Below are positions 48,589 to 57,171 of a stretch of DNA of 64,000 bases, in pieces; the first letter of the stretch is position 1, and each line of letters opens with the position of its first letter. Under the pieces are notes generated by a model. The model made no database searches, was not told the DNA's origin, and saw only the letters and a program-made list of their open reading frames with translations. The stretch is taken from the NCBI RefSeq assembly GCF_028553725.1, contig NZ_CP067124.1:1188001-1252000 (forward strand), given 5' to 3'. This stretch comes from Paracoccus alcaliphilus. GTDB lineage: Bacteria; Pseudomonadota; Alphaproteobacteria; Rhodobacterales; Rhodobacteraceae. A program made the position numbers and the translations under genes.

Positions 48589-48860
48589 ACCGTCTGACCT
48601 GACAGCATCGGGTCCAGCTTGCCCGCGTCATCCAGCGCGCGCAGATCGTCGCTGCCGCCGACATGCTGGCCGTCGATGAAGATCTGCGGCACGGTGCGGC
48701 GGCCACCGGCGCGCTGCATCATCTCGGCCCGCCGTTCCGGCTGCGCGCCGACGTCGATCTCGTCGAAGGCCACGCCCTTGTCGCGCAGCAGCGCCTTGGC
48801 GCGGTGGCAATAGGGGCAGGTCTGGGTCGCGTAGATTTCGATATGGGGCGTTTCAGTCAT
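48585..48860 (-). CDS. grxC: Glutaredoxin 3
   Basis: 91-residue glutathione-dependent disulfide reductase with the dithiol site C15-P-Y-C18 and the glutathione-binding TVPQIFIDGQHVGGSDDL. Start ATG 48860; the stop overlaps the Nit gene (ATGA), which points to shared expression. Confidence 0.94.
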   Translation of the reverse strand: MTETPHIEIYATQTCPYCHRAKALLRDKGVAFDEIDVGAQPERRAEMMQRAGGRRTVPQIFIDGQHVGGSDDLRALDDAGKLDPMLSGQTV

Positions 48861-48896
48861 GTCGGTCCTGTTTGTCCTGATTGGTTCGTTTCCTAT

Positions 48897-49634
48897 CTAG
48901 TGATCCTTGACCGCCCGCGCCAGCACCGCGACAAAAACCGGCCCCGCATCCGCCCGTTGCAAGGCTTCGGTCGCGTGCGTCATCGTCGCGCCCGAGGCCA
49001 TGACATCATCGACCAGCAGCACCGGCCGCCCCCGGATCGCCTCTGCCCGGCGCGGGTTCACCGCCAGCGCGTCCTGCAGATTGGCCATCCGCGCGACCCG
49101 GTCGCGGTGATCCTGCGCTGGCGTGTGACGCCTGCGGACCAGCAGGTCGGGAATATGGGTCAGCCCATGCGCCCGCGCCAGCGGTCGCGACAGCAGCGCC
49201 GCCTGATTATAGCGCCGCCGGAACAGCCGCAGCAGGTGCAGCGGCACCGGCGCCACCACCATGCCGGGCCGGATCAGGGGCGCCGCCGCCCGCGCCAGCC
49301 AGCCCGCCAGATGCGGCGCCATGTCGGGCCGGTCGCCATGTTTCAGCGCCAGCACCAGTTGCCGCCCGGTGCCGTCATAGACCACAGCCGCCCTGCCTTG
49401 CCGCCACAAGGGCGCGTTTTGCAGGCAATCGTCGCATTGCAGCGCATCATTCACGCCCCCGCCGCTATCGTCGGGCAGCGGCACACCGCAGCAATCGCAG
49501 GCCGCCCCGGTGATGAAATCGGTTTCGCGCCAGCAGTCCGGGCACAGCGCCACCGATGCGCCATCGGATGCGGCCACCGGCGCGCCGCAGCCCAGACATT
49601 GCGCCGGGTAAAGAAGATGCAAGGCCGCTTTCAT
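48897..49634 (-). CDS. ComF-family phosphoribosyltransferase-like protein
   Basis: 245 residues. An N-terminal double zinc ribbon (C13, C16, C31, C34, then C46, C49, C67, C70) is followed by a PRTase-type domain with VLLVDDVMASGATM, which binds phosphoribosyl pyrophosphate in relatives. ComF acts in DNA uptake in naturally competent bacteria; no other competence gene is present, so its role here is open. ATG 49634 is preferred; ATG 49667 would overlap the divergent methyltransferase start. Confidence 0.85.
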   Translation of the reverse strand: MKAALHLLYPAQCLGCGAPVAASDGASVALCPDCWRETDFITGAACDCCGVPLPDDSGGGVNDALQCDDCLQNAPLWRQGRAAVVYDGTGRQLVLALKHGDRPDMAPHLAGWLARAAAPLIRPGMVVAPVPLHLLRLFRRRYNQAALLSRPLARAHGLTHIPDLLVRRRHTPAQDHRDRVARMANLQDALAVNPRRAEAIRGRPVLLVDDVMASGATMTHATEALQRADAGPVFVAVLARAVKDH

Positions 49635-49665
49635 CGTGCGGTGAAGCACCCTATGTTGCGCAACC

Positions 49666-50505
49666 ATGATGACCCCCTCTGCCACCGACCGTCCCTTATT
49701 GACCGACCGCGAGGCGCTGCTGCGCAACCGCGCCCGCGCGATAAGGTCCGGGATGGCCGATTTCCTGCATCGATTCGCCGCCGCCGAGACCGAGGATAGG
49801 CTGGCAGAGATTAACAGGACGTTTAAATCGCCCGCCGTGGTAACGGGATTTCCGCATCTCTGGGCTGAATTGATGCCCTCGGCGCGGATCGTGACGGATG
49901 ATCCGTTGCTGGATCTGACGCCGGGCGCGCATGATCTGGTCATCCACGCCCTGTCGCTGCACTGGGCCGAGGATCCGGTGGGCCAGATCGTCCAATCGGC
50001 GCGGGCACTGCGCGAGGACGGGCTGTTTCTGGCGGTCTGTTTCGGCGGCCAGACGCTGCATGAACTGCGTTCCGCCCTTGCACAGGCCGAGGCCGAGGTG
50101 ACGGGCGGGCTGTCGCCGCGCATCCTGCCGATGGGGGAAATCCGCGATCTGGGCGGGCTGCTGCACCGGGCCGGGCTGGCCCTGCCGGTCGCCGATCAGG
50201 TCACGCAGCGCGCCAGCTATCGCGACATCCTGCATCTGGCGCGCGACCTGCGCGCGATGGGCGAGGGCAACGCCATGACCGCGCGCCTGCGCCATCCGAC
50301 CCGGCGTGAAATATTTTTCCGCGCCGGCGCGATCATGGCTGACAGTTTTGCCGACCGCGACGATCCGTCCCGTATTCAGGCAAGCTTCGATCTGGTTTTC
50401 CTGACCGGGTGGGCGCCTTCCGATTCACAGCAGAAACCCCTGCGCCCCGGTTCGGCCAGCAAAAGTCTGGCCGAGGCGCTGAACGAGTTGAGAGACAGAG
50501 ACTGA
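49666..50505 (+). CDS. NDUFAF5/BioC-like methyltransferase-fold protein lacking motif I
   Basis: 279 residues. The late part of the fold is well conserved (HDLVIHALSLHWAEDP, LREDGLFLAVCFGGQTL, VFLTGWAP, and PGSASKSLAEAL at the end), as in NDUFAF5, the complex I assembly factor. However, the expected glycine-rich SAM loop (D-x-G-x-G) is absent; the corresponding region reads VVTGFPHLWAELMPSARIV. NDUFAF5 in humans hydroxylates an arginine of a complex I subunit. Start ATG 49666 or 49669. Two bases before hemH. Confidence 0.82.
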   Translation: MMTPSATDRPLLTDREALLRNRARAIRSGMADFLHRFAAAETEDRLAEINRTFKSPAVVTGFPHLWAELMPSARIVTDDPLLDLTPGAHDLVIHALSLHWAEDPVGQIVQSARALREDGLFLAVCFGGQTLHELRSALAQAEAEVTGGLSPRILPMGEIRDLGGLLHRAGLALPVADQVTQRASYRDILHLARDLRAMGEGNAMTARLRHPTRREIFFRAGAIMADSFADRDDPSRIQASFDLVFLTGWAPSDSQQKPLRPGSASKSLAEALNELRDRD

Positions 50506-50507
50506 AC

Positions 50508-51527
50508 ATGACGCCAGCCGACGCGCGCAGCCCGCAACCCCAGGCCAAGACCGGCATCCTGATCGCCAATCTGGGCACGCCCGATGGCTATGATTACTGG
50601 TCGATGCGGCGTTATCTGAACGAATTCCTGTCCGACAAGCGGGTGATCGATTATCCGGCGTGGAAATGGCAGCCGCTGTTGCAGGGCATCATCCTGACCA
50701 AACGACCCTTCACCTCGGGCGCGAATTACAAGCTGATCTGGAACGAGGAGCTGAACGAGAGCCCGCTGATGACCATCACGCGCAGCCAGACCGAGGCCCT
50801 GCGCGCCCGTGCCCATGCCGAATGGGGCGACCGGGTGATGGTCGATTTCTGCATGCGCTATGGCAACCCCTCGACCGATGAGGTTCTGGACCGGATGGTT
50901 CAGGCGGGCTGTCGGCGGATCGTGTTCCTGCCGCTTTATCCGCAATATGCCGGGGCGACCTCGGCCACGGCGAACGATCAGCTGTTCCGGGCCCTGATGC
51001 AGCAGAAATGGCAGCCTTCGGTGCGCACCTGCGACCCCTATTTCAACCGCGAGGATTATATCGCCGCGCTGGCCGCCTCGGTCGAGCGCAAGCTGGAGGG
51101 GCGCAAGCCGCCGAAACTGGTGGCCTCGTATCACGGCATGCCCCGGCGCTATGCCGATGAGGGCGACCCCTATTACCGTCATTGCCGGATGACCTCGGAC
51201 CTGCTGCAACGGCGGCTGGGATGGGAGGACGGGATCATCGACACCACCTTCCAGTCGGTTTTCGGATCTGAGGAATGGCTGCGCCCCTATACGGTCGAAC
51301 ATGTGGCCGAGCTGGCGCGGCAGGGCTATACCGATATCGCCGTGATCTCGCCGGCCTTCGCAGCGGATTGCATCGAAACGCTGGAAGAGATCAACGGCGA
51401 GATCCGCGAAAGCTTTGAACATGCGGGGGGCAAGGAATTCACCTATATTCCCTGCCTGAACGACGATCCGGCGCATGTCGAGGTGATGCTGAACGTCATC
51501 CGCGACAACATCGGCGGCTGGGTCTGA
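50508..51527 (+). CDS. hemH: Ferrochelatase
   Basis: Inserts iron into protoporphyrin IX, the last step of haem synthesis. 339 residues. The N-terminal GILIANLGTPDGYDYWSMRR, FLPLYPQYAGATSAT and the catalytic His region SYHGMPRRY are present. ATG 50508 is chosen because the frame extended to 50409 would overlap the upstream gene heavily. Probably in one operon with the NDUFAF5-like gene. Confidence 0.95.
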   Translation: MTPADARSPQPQAKTGILIANLGTPDGYDYWSMRRYLNEFLSDKRVIDYPAWKWQPLLQGIILTKRPFTSGANYKLIWNEELNESPLMTITRSQTEALRARAHAEWGDRVMVDFCMRYGNPSTDEVLDRMVQAGCRRIVFLPLYPQYAGATSATANDQLFRALMQQKWQPSVRTCDPYFNREDYIAALAASVERKLEGRKPPKLVASYHGMPRRYADEGDPYYRHCRMTSDLLQRRLGWEDGIIDTTFQSVFGSEEWLRPYTVEHVAELARQGYTDIAVISPAFAADCIETLEEINGEIRESFEHAGGKEFTYIPCLNDDPAHVEVMLNVIRDNIGGWV

Positions 51528-51688
51528 CGCTGCCTGCCCGGCAGATGAAATACAATTAAATCAAAATGTTGATACTATGTCAGGGGTGTGAAAGCCCCTG
51601 TTAAGTTATCCTGTGCCAGTGTCCTGCGGCATGTCCGGCCCTTCGCAGTCGGGCAGTGTTCCGACAACACATATACTGGTGAGGGATC

Positions 51689-52840
51689 ATGGCGAATCTG
51701 GAAGGGACCTGGCTTTATCTGGGCAAATTCGATGTGGCGGGCGGCACCGGATCCAGCCCGGTGGGCGGTATTGAGGCCCGTAGGTCCTTTGAAGGGATCG
51801 AAGTCGGGCACAAATCCGGGCTCAGCTTTGTCGACGTCAGTTGGAATACCAACAGCGACGGCTTTGCCTATCCCAAGCATAACGAAATTCACGATAAATA
51901 TCACAGTGCCAGCTATGAACTGGATGGCGAAATGGTCGAGACGAAATTCGCCTCGTTCCTGCATTACAAGGTCGAGCTGACATTCCTGAGTGACGACAAA
52001 ACCACCTATACGGTCGAGAAGGTCTATACCGCGCGACAGATGATGAATGGCGATCTGTTCGTGACGACATCCTACGACAATAACGGCCCGGACGGCACCA
52101 AGGAGACATTCGCCGATCCGCTGCTGACAGCGCGCCTGACCGAATTGGTGGATTACGGCGACTGGAACATGCGGGTGCATGACATTCGCGACTTCAAAGG
52201 AGAGGTGGTGCCCCCCTCGGTCCCCTGTTTCGTTGGGGGCACGCTGATCGATACGCCCGACGGGCCGCGGGTGATCGAGGATATTCGCGTGGGCGATCTG
52301 GTCTGGACGCAGGATCATGGCGCTCAGCCGGTGCGCTGGGTGGGTTCGCGACGGATGGGCGAGGCGCTGCTGACGATTTTCCCGAAGCTGCGTCCGATCC
52401 GCATCGGCGCGGGCACATTGGGCGCCGGGGTGCCGGCAAGCGATCTGTTCGTGTCGCCGCAGCACCGCATCCTTGTCCGCTCGAAGATCGCGGAACGGAT
52501 GTTCGGCAAGTCCGAGGTTCTGATCGCTGCCAAGGACATGCTGGAATGGCCCGGTGTCGCATTGGCCGAAGATCTGTGCGATTTCAGCTATCACCATCTG
52601 CTGTTCGACCGGCACGAGCTGATCCGGGCGAATGGTCTGCTGTCCGAATCGCTGTTCACCGGAGAGCAGGCGCTGATCGCCGTTGGTGTCGAGGCCCGCA
52701 CCGAAATCCTGACGATCCTGCCGCAGCTTCAGGTGACGCATCACATTCCGGCCCCGGCGCGCAGTCTGGAAAAGGGCCGCCGTGTTCGTCACATGATCCA
52801 GCGGCACCTGAAAAGCGACAAGCCCCTGTTCGCAAGATAG
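51689..52840 (+). CDS. Hint-domain protein with an unrecognised N-terminal domain
   Basis: 383 residues. The C-terminal part is a Hint (Hedgehog/intein-type) domain: C180 starts PCFVGGTLIDTPDGPRVIED, followed by IRVGDLVWTQDHG, VSPQHRILV and YHHLLFDRHELIRANGLL. The N-terminal 175 residues are rich in Gly, Asp and aromatic strands (ADGF, YDNNGPDGT) and match no family I know. There is no signal peptide, so export, if any, would need a non-Sec route such as type I. GAGG lies five bases before the ATG. The 161-bp upstream spacer is AT-rich near 51545-51580. Confidence 0.85.
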   Translation: MANLEGTWLYLGKFDVAGGTGSSPVGGIEARRSFEGIEVGHKSGLSFVDVSWNTNSDGFAYPKHNEIHDKYHSASYELDGEMVETKFASFLHYKVELTFLSDDKTTYTVEKVYTARQMMNGDLFVTTSYDNNGPDGTKETFADPLLTARLTELVDYGDWNMRVHDIRDFKGEVVPPSVPCFVGGTLIDTPDGPRVIEDIRVGDLVWTQDHGAQPVRWVGSRRMGEALLTIFPKLRPIRIGAGTLGAGVPASDLFVSPQHRILVRSKIAERMFGKSEVLIAAKDMLEWPGVALAEDLCDFSYHHLLFDRHELIRANGLLSESLFTGEQALIAVGVEARTEILTILPQLQVTHHIPAPARSLEKGRRVRHMIQRHLKSDKPLFAR

Positions 52841-52853
52841 CGGGCGTTACAGG

Positions 52854-52874
52854 AAAAAGGGGCCCGCAGGCCCC
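52854..52874 (-). terminator. Terminator of the L,D-transpeptidase gene
   Basis: On the minus strand, stem GGGGCC / GGCCCC (plus-strand 52859-52864 with 52869-52874), loop TGCG, followed by TTTTT (52854-52858). It may also slow the convergent Hint transcript. Confidence 0.75.
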
Positions 52875-52880
52875 CTTGGA

Positions 52881-53519
52881 TCAAAGCACCAGAACCTGCG
52901 TTCCGATCTTGGCCAATTCGTACATTTCCTTGATATGTTCGTTATACAGCCCGATGCAGCCGTTCGAGGATTTGCGCCCGATCTTGCGTGTGTCATGCGT
53001 GCCGTGAAGGCGGTAATACTGCCAGCTGAACCACAGCGCATGGGTGCCCATCGGGTTGTCCGGGTCGCCCGGCGGGACGAAATCCGGCCATTCCGGGTTG
53101 CGCTTCTTCATCTCCGGCGTGGGGGCCCAGCTTGGGCCTTCGACGCGGCGGATGATCTCGGTGCGGCCGGTGCGGGTCAGATCGTCGCTGACCGGGATCG
53201 AGGATGGATAGACGCGATAGACGCTTTCATCCTCGGACCAGAAATGCACCGCGCGAGAGGTCAGGTCGCACAGGATCGCACCATTGGTCAGGTTGCTGAA
53301 ATGCGGCCGCCAGTCCTGCATCCGGAAGCTGGAGATATTGTGCTGCGGGCCAGTATTGCTGGCGGGCATCGGGGCCGGTGCCGGGGCCGCGAAGGGCTGG
53401 GCGGCATTGGCATCATATTGATATTGCTGCGCCAGCGCGGGCATGGCCAGACCGGCGGCCCCCAGCGCGGCTGCCGAGCCGAGGAAGGCCCGGCGGTTCA
53501 AGGCAGGTTTATCGCTCAT
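52881..53519 (-). CDS. L,D-transpeptidase (YkuD/ErfK type)
   Basis: Exported enzyme that crosslinks peptidoglycan or attaches proteins to it. 212 residues. A twin-arginine signal (LNRRAFLGSAAALG) ends near MPALA, then a Pro/Ala linker, then the YkuD domain with H172 in LHGTHD and nucleophile C188 in SSNGCIGLYN. ATG 53519 has AAGGA nine bases upstream. A short inverted repeat (AACCGC / GCGGTT, 53544-53563) lies in its 5' region. Confidence 0.92.
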   Translation of the reverse strand: MSDKPALNRRAFLGSAAALGAAGLAMPALAQQYQYDANAAQPFAAPAPAPMPASNTGPQHNISSFRMQDWRPHFSNLTNGAILCDLTSRAVHFWSEDESVYRVYPSSIPVSDDLTRTGRTEIIRRVEGPSWAPTPEMKKRNPEWPDFVPPGDPDNPMGTHALWFSWQYYRLHGTHDTRKIGRKSSNGCIGLYNEHIKEMYELAKIGTQVLVL

Positions 53520-53750
53520 CGCGTCATGTCCTTCGTCCTCAATAACCGCTCTTGAAGGCGGTTTGACTGCTCCGCCAATATTCACGCGGGACGGTATTCC
53601 AATACGTCTGCCGCCGATTCGCCGCAATTCAAACTCGTGTCATGGCAACAGTTTATGTGGGATATGTGTCCTTCACGCATTCTTGGGTTTGAAGCCTGGG
53701 GTGCCGTTCGTTAAGGCTTGGGGAAAACGAAGACGAGGGATGGCGGGACA

Positions 53751-54287
53751 ATGATGACATTCAGGACGGTTGCGGTTCTTGCCGTCATGGGGCTGGCGGC
53801 ATGTCAGCCCTATGCGATGGCGCCGCATCTGCAAACGCCGCTGCCCGAGACGGCGGCCGAACCAGAGCCGCTGGGGCAGGGCTTTCGCATCAACGACCGC
53901 GAGGCGGCAGAAATTCCGGGGCGCGCGCTGCAACAGGTCAACATGCTGCGCGCCAATATCGGGCAATCGCCGCTGTCGCTCAGCCCGCAGCTTTCGGCGG
54001 CTGCGCTGGCGCATTCGCGCGACATGTCGGCGCAGAACCGGGCGTGGCACTGGGGGTCGGACGGCTCGTCGCCGCTGGACCGGGTACGCAGCCAGGGCTA
54101 TTTCGGCAAGCTGCTGGGCGAGAATATTTCGGAATCCTATGAGACGGACATCGAGACGCTGAATGCCTGGATGTCCACCCGCGAAACCCGCGATGTGATC
54201 ATGGACCCCGCCGCGCGCGAACTGGGCTTTGCATGGTATCAGGAACCCACCGGCAAGATCTGGTGGACGCTGCTGACCGGGGGTTAG
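53751..54287 (+). CDS. CAP-domain (SCP-like) lipoprotein
   Basis: 178 residues. A lipobox (GLAAC, C18) anchors the protein; the CAP domain follows with QQVNMLRANIGQSPLSLSPQ, AHSRDMSAQNRAWHWG and GENISESYETD, and it ends IWWTLLTGG. Function of bacterial CAP proteins is unclear. The start is ATG 53751 because the codons before it do not form part of a signal peptide. Divergent from the L,D-transpeptidase gene with a 231-bp spacer. Confidence 0.88.
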   Translation: MMTFRTVAVLAVMGLAACQPYAMAPHLQTPLPETAAEPEPLGQGFRINDREAAEIPGRALQQVNMLRANIGQSPLSLSPQLSAAALAHSRDMSAQNRAWHWGSDGSSPLDRVRSQGYFGKLLGENISESYETDIETLNAWMSTRETRDVIMDPAARELGFAWYQEPTGKIWWTLLTGG

Positions 54288-54307
54288 GCCCCCGGCCTCG
54301 CTGCGGT

Positions 54308-55597
54308 TTAACGTGAGAACCCGCTGACCTTCGGCAGCCATGTGGACAGGGAAGGAACGAGGATCAGGATCAGCAGCACGACCAGCGCCGCAAGGAAGAA
54401 GGGCGGCAGTTCGCGGATCAGGGCCGAAGGCTTCTGCTTGGTGGCCGAGGATACGACGAAGATCAGCGCGCCCACCGGTGGCGTCATCAGCCCGAAGGTC
54501 AGGTTCACGATCACCACGATGGCGAAATGGTCCGCCGCGATGCCCAGGCTATGGGCGATGGGCGCAAGGATCGGCACAAGGATCATCACGCCGGGCAGCG
54601 GGTCCATGAACATGCCGAAGACCAGCAGCAGCAGGTTCACCATCAGCAGAAAGGCGATCGGCGACAGGTCCATCGCAATCACCGCACTGGCCATGGTCTG
54701 CGGCACGCCCTCGATGATCAGGATCCATGCAAAGGCGCGGGCCGAGGCAAGGATCATCAGCACCGCCACCGACATGATGGCCGAGCGCAAAAATGCCCCC
54801 CAGAGGTCCTGCAGGGTAAAGCCGCGATAGATGAAGGCGCTGGTAAGGATGGCATAGAAAACGGCGACGACCGAGGCCTCGGTCGGGGTGAATATCCCGC
54901 CGCGGATACCGCCGACAATCAGCACGATCAGCATTAGCGCCGGCAAGGCGACGAAGCTGTTGCGCAACATCTGCGCCACCGGGGGACGCGGCTCTCCGCT
55001 GCGATATCCGCGTTTGCGGCTGATATGCCAGTTTACCGCCGCCATCGCGGCTGAAATCAACAGCCCCGGCAGAATCCCGGCCATGAACAGCGATCCGACC
55101 GAGACGTTCCGGTCCTGCATCGCATAGATGATCATGGTGATCGAGGGCGGGATGATCGGCCCCACCACCGACGCGGAAATCGTCAGCGCCCCGGCATAGG
55201 ATTTGGCATAGCCGCTGCGCTCCATCATCCGGACCATCATCGCCCCCGGTCCCGCCGCGTCGGCCAGGGCCGAGCCGGAAATGCCCGCGAACAGTGTCGA
55301 TGACAGCACATTGGCATAGCCCAGACCGCCGCGCAGATGCCCCACGAATTGCGAGGCGAAACGCAGCAGCATCCGGGAAATCGCGCCGGTTGACATGATC
55401 TCGGCGGCAAGGATGAAGAACGGTACCGCCAGCAGCGGAAAGCTGTCGAGGCCGGTGAACATCTCCTTGACCACAACCACCAGCGGATAGCGGCCCGACA
55501 GGCCCACCGCCGCGAAGGCCGCCATCGCCAGCGCGAACGCAATGGGCACCCCCATCACCATCAGGATCAGGAAGGCGGCGATCAGGATCTCAACCAA
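54308..55597 (-). CDS. dctM: TRAP transporter large permease (DctM)
   Basis: The ion-driven permease of a tripartite carrier. 429 residues with about twelve transmembrane helices. Typical segments are VEILIAAFLILMVMGVPIAF, AGISGSALADAAGPGAMMVRMM shown as AGISGSALADAAG and PGAMMVRMM, and LTFGLMTPPVGALIFV. It overlaps dctQ by 8 bp and is the last gene of the dctP-dctQ-dctM operon. Substrate is not determined by sequence; many related systems carry dicarboxylates or sugar acids. Confidence 0.94.
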   Translation of the reverse strand: MVEILIAAFLILMVMGVPIAFALAMAAFAAVGLSGRYPLVVVVKEMFTGLDSFPLLAVPFFILAAEIMSTGAISRMLLRFASQFVGHLRGGLGYANVLSSTLFAGISGSALADAAGPGAMMVRMMERSGYAKSYAGALTISASVVGPIIPPSITMIIYAMQDRNVSVGSLFMAGILPGLLISAAMAAVNWHISRKRGYRSGEPRPPVAQMLRNSFVALPALMLIVLIVGGIRGGIFTPTEASVVAVFYAILTSAFIYRGFTLQDLWGAFLRSAIMSVAVLMILASARAFAWILIIEGVPQTMASAVIAMDLSPIAFLLMVNLLLLVFGMFMDPLPGVMILVPILAPIAHSLGIAADHFAIVVIVNLTFGLMTPPVGALIFVVSSATKQKPSALIRELPPFFLAALVVLLILILVPSLSTWLPKVSGFSR

Positions 55598-56084
55598 GGG
55601 GGGCCTCGTCGGAATGTTGCTGCCCGGCGCGCCAGTATTTCGGGGCGATCAGCGCCAGATGAACGATCATCAGCACGAAACCGGCGGGCATCGCCGCATA
55701 GACCCATTTCATCGGCACCCGCAATGCCGCCGATTTCTGGATCGCCATACGGTTCATATAGTCGATGCCGACCCAGACCATGAAGGCGAAAAACGAGAAC
55801 ATGACCACAAGGATCGCTGCCCGCAGCGCCAGTTGACCCTGCGTTGGCAGGGCGTCCTGCGCGTTGGTGATGGCGGCATGCGCCCCTTCGCGCAGGGCCA
55901 GCCCGCTGCCCAGAAAGGTCAGCCAGATCATCGAGTAACGCGCCACTTCGTCAGCCCATGTCAGCGAATTGCCGGTCAGATACCGGCCCGCGACATTCCA
56001 GCCGACGACCACCGACATGGTCGCCAGAAGCAGGACAAGGACGGTGCCGTTCAGCATGACGAAGGCGCGTTCGACCCGACGCAT
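55590..56084 (-). CDS. dctQ: TRAP transporter small permease (DctQ)
   Basis: 164 residues, four transmembrane helices. The family signature VARYSMIWLTFLGSGLALREGAH is visible, shown as VARYSMIWLTFLGSG and LALREGAH, with GRYLTGNSLTWADE before it. Begins six bases after the dctP stop. Confidence 0.93.
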   Translation of the reverse strand: MRRVERAFVMLNGTVLVLLLATMSVVVGWNVAGRYLTGNSLTWADEVARYSMIWLTFLGSGLALREGAHAAITNAQDALPTQGQLALRAAILVVMFSFFAFMVWVGIDYMNRMAIQKSAALRVPMKWVYAAMPAGFVLMIVHLALIAPKYWRAGQQHSDEAPLG

Positions 56085-56090
56085 GACGGA

Positions 56091-57059
56091 TTATTCGATC
56101 GCCTGGATACGATCCATCAGTTCCTTGCCGAACTGCGCCTCGTAATTGCTGTAGGGTCCGGCCAGCGCCTCGCGGAAGACGGCCTTCTGTTCGGGCGAAA
56201 GCTCGTTCACCTCCATCCCGGCCTCTTGCATCGAGGCGACGCCGGACTGTTCGACATCATCGACATAGGCGCGCATCGCCGCGACGGCATCCGTCGCCGC
56301 CTGCTGGAACGCCGCCTGCTGCTCATCGTCCAACTGACCCCAGAGCGAGGGCGAGACAAGGATGATGGTCGAGGAATAGACATGCCCGTCCAGCGTCAGG
56401 TATTTCTGCACCTCGTTCAGCTTGGCCGAGACGATCACCGAAAGCGGGTTTTCCTGCCCGTCGATGGCGCCCTGTTCCAGCGCGCCGATCACTTCGGGCC
56501 ATGCCATCGGGGTGGGGGCGGCGCCAAGGGCGCGGAAAGCTTCGAGATGGACCGGGTTTTCCATGGTACGGATCTTCAGCCCGGCCATGTCCTCGGGGGT
56601 CTCGATCGCGCCGCGATTGCTGGTGATGTGGCGGAAGCCCTGTTCGCCCCATGCCAGCGCCTTCAACCCGGCATCGTCGAATTTCGCCAGCATTTCCTGA
56701 CCGATCTCGCCATCCAGCACGGTGCGGGCGTGATCCATGTCGCGCAGCAGGAAGGGGATGCCCAGCACGCCCACCTCGGGCACGAAATTGGTCAGCGTGC
56801 CGTCCGAGGCGATGGTCATTTCGACCGTGCCCAGTTGCAGCCCTTCCAGCACCTCGCGCTCGCCGCCCAGACCGGACGAGGGGAAATGGCGGAACGAGAA
56901 CTGGTCGCCAAGGCTGGCGGTCAGCGATTCCTCGAACGCCTTGGCGCCGGCGCCGTAATGGCTGTCCTCGGCCAAGGCATAGCCGATCTTGATCTCTTGC
57001 GCATTGGCGGACGTGACGAATGCCGCGCCCAGCAGCGCGGCGGCATAAACGTGTTTCAT
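56091..57059 (-). CDS. dctP: TRAP transporter substrate-binding protein (DctP)
   Basis: Periplasmic binding protein of 322 residues. The signal peptide MKHVYAAALLGAAFVTSANA is followed by QEIKIGYALAEDSHYGAGA and the DctP core (GLKIRTMENPVHLEAFRALG, EVIGALEQGAIDGQENPL). The ligand is unknown. Its leader can fold a hairpin that includes the ribosome site. Confidence 0.93.
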   Translation of the reverse strand: MKHVYAAALLGAAFVTSANAQEIKIGYALAEDSHYGAGAKAFEESLTASLGDQFSFRHFPSSGLGGEREVLEGLQLGTVEMTIASDGTLTNFVPEVGVLGIPFLLRDMDHARTVLDGEIGQEMLAKFDDAGLKALAWGEQGFRHITSNRGAIETPEDMAGLKIRTMENPVHLEAFRALGAAPTPMAWPEVIGALEQGAIDGQENPLSVIVSAKLNEVQKYLTLDGHVYSSTIILVSPSLWGQLDDEQQAAFQQAATDAVAAMRAYVDDVEQSGVASMQEAGMEVNELSPEQKAVFREALAGPYSNYEAQFGKELMDRIQAIE

Positions 57060-57065
57060 GAAAGG

Positions 57066-57094
57066 AACCCCTCACCTCGTGTTGAGGCGGGGTT
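57066..57094 (-). promoter_or_regulatory. Leader hairpin overlapping the dctP ribosome-binding site
   Basis: In the dctP leader, AACCCC and GGGGTT (plus-strand 57089-57094 and 57066-57071) can pair, with an inner CCTC / GAGG stem. The right arm contains the GAGGGG ribosome site. A folded leader would hide it, so translation of the TRAP operon could be regulated. Confidence 0.35.
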
Positions 57095-57171
57095 TAGCGC
57101 ATGAACCGCGGTCCGCGCAATGCCCTGTGCGATTGGTGGTTGACAGCCGGATCGGGACTGCGGGCGGGCGT

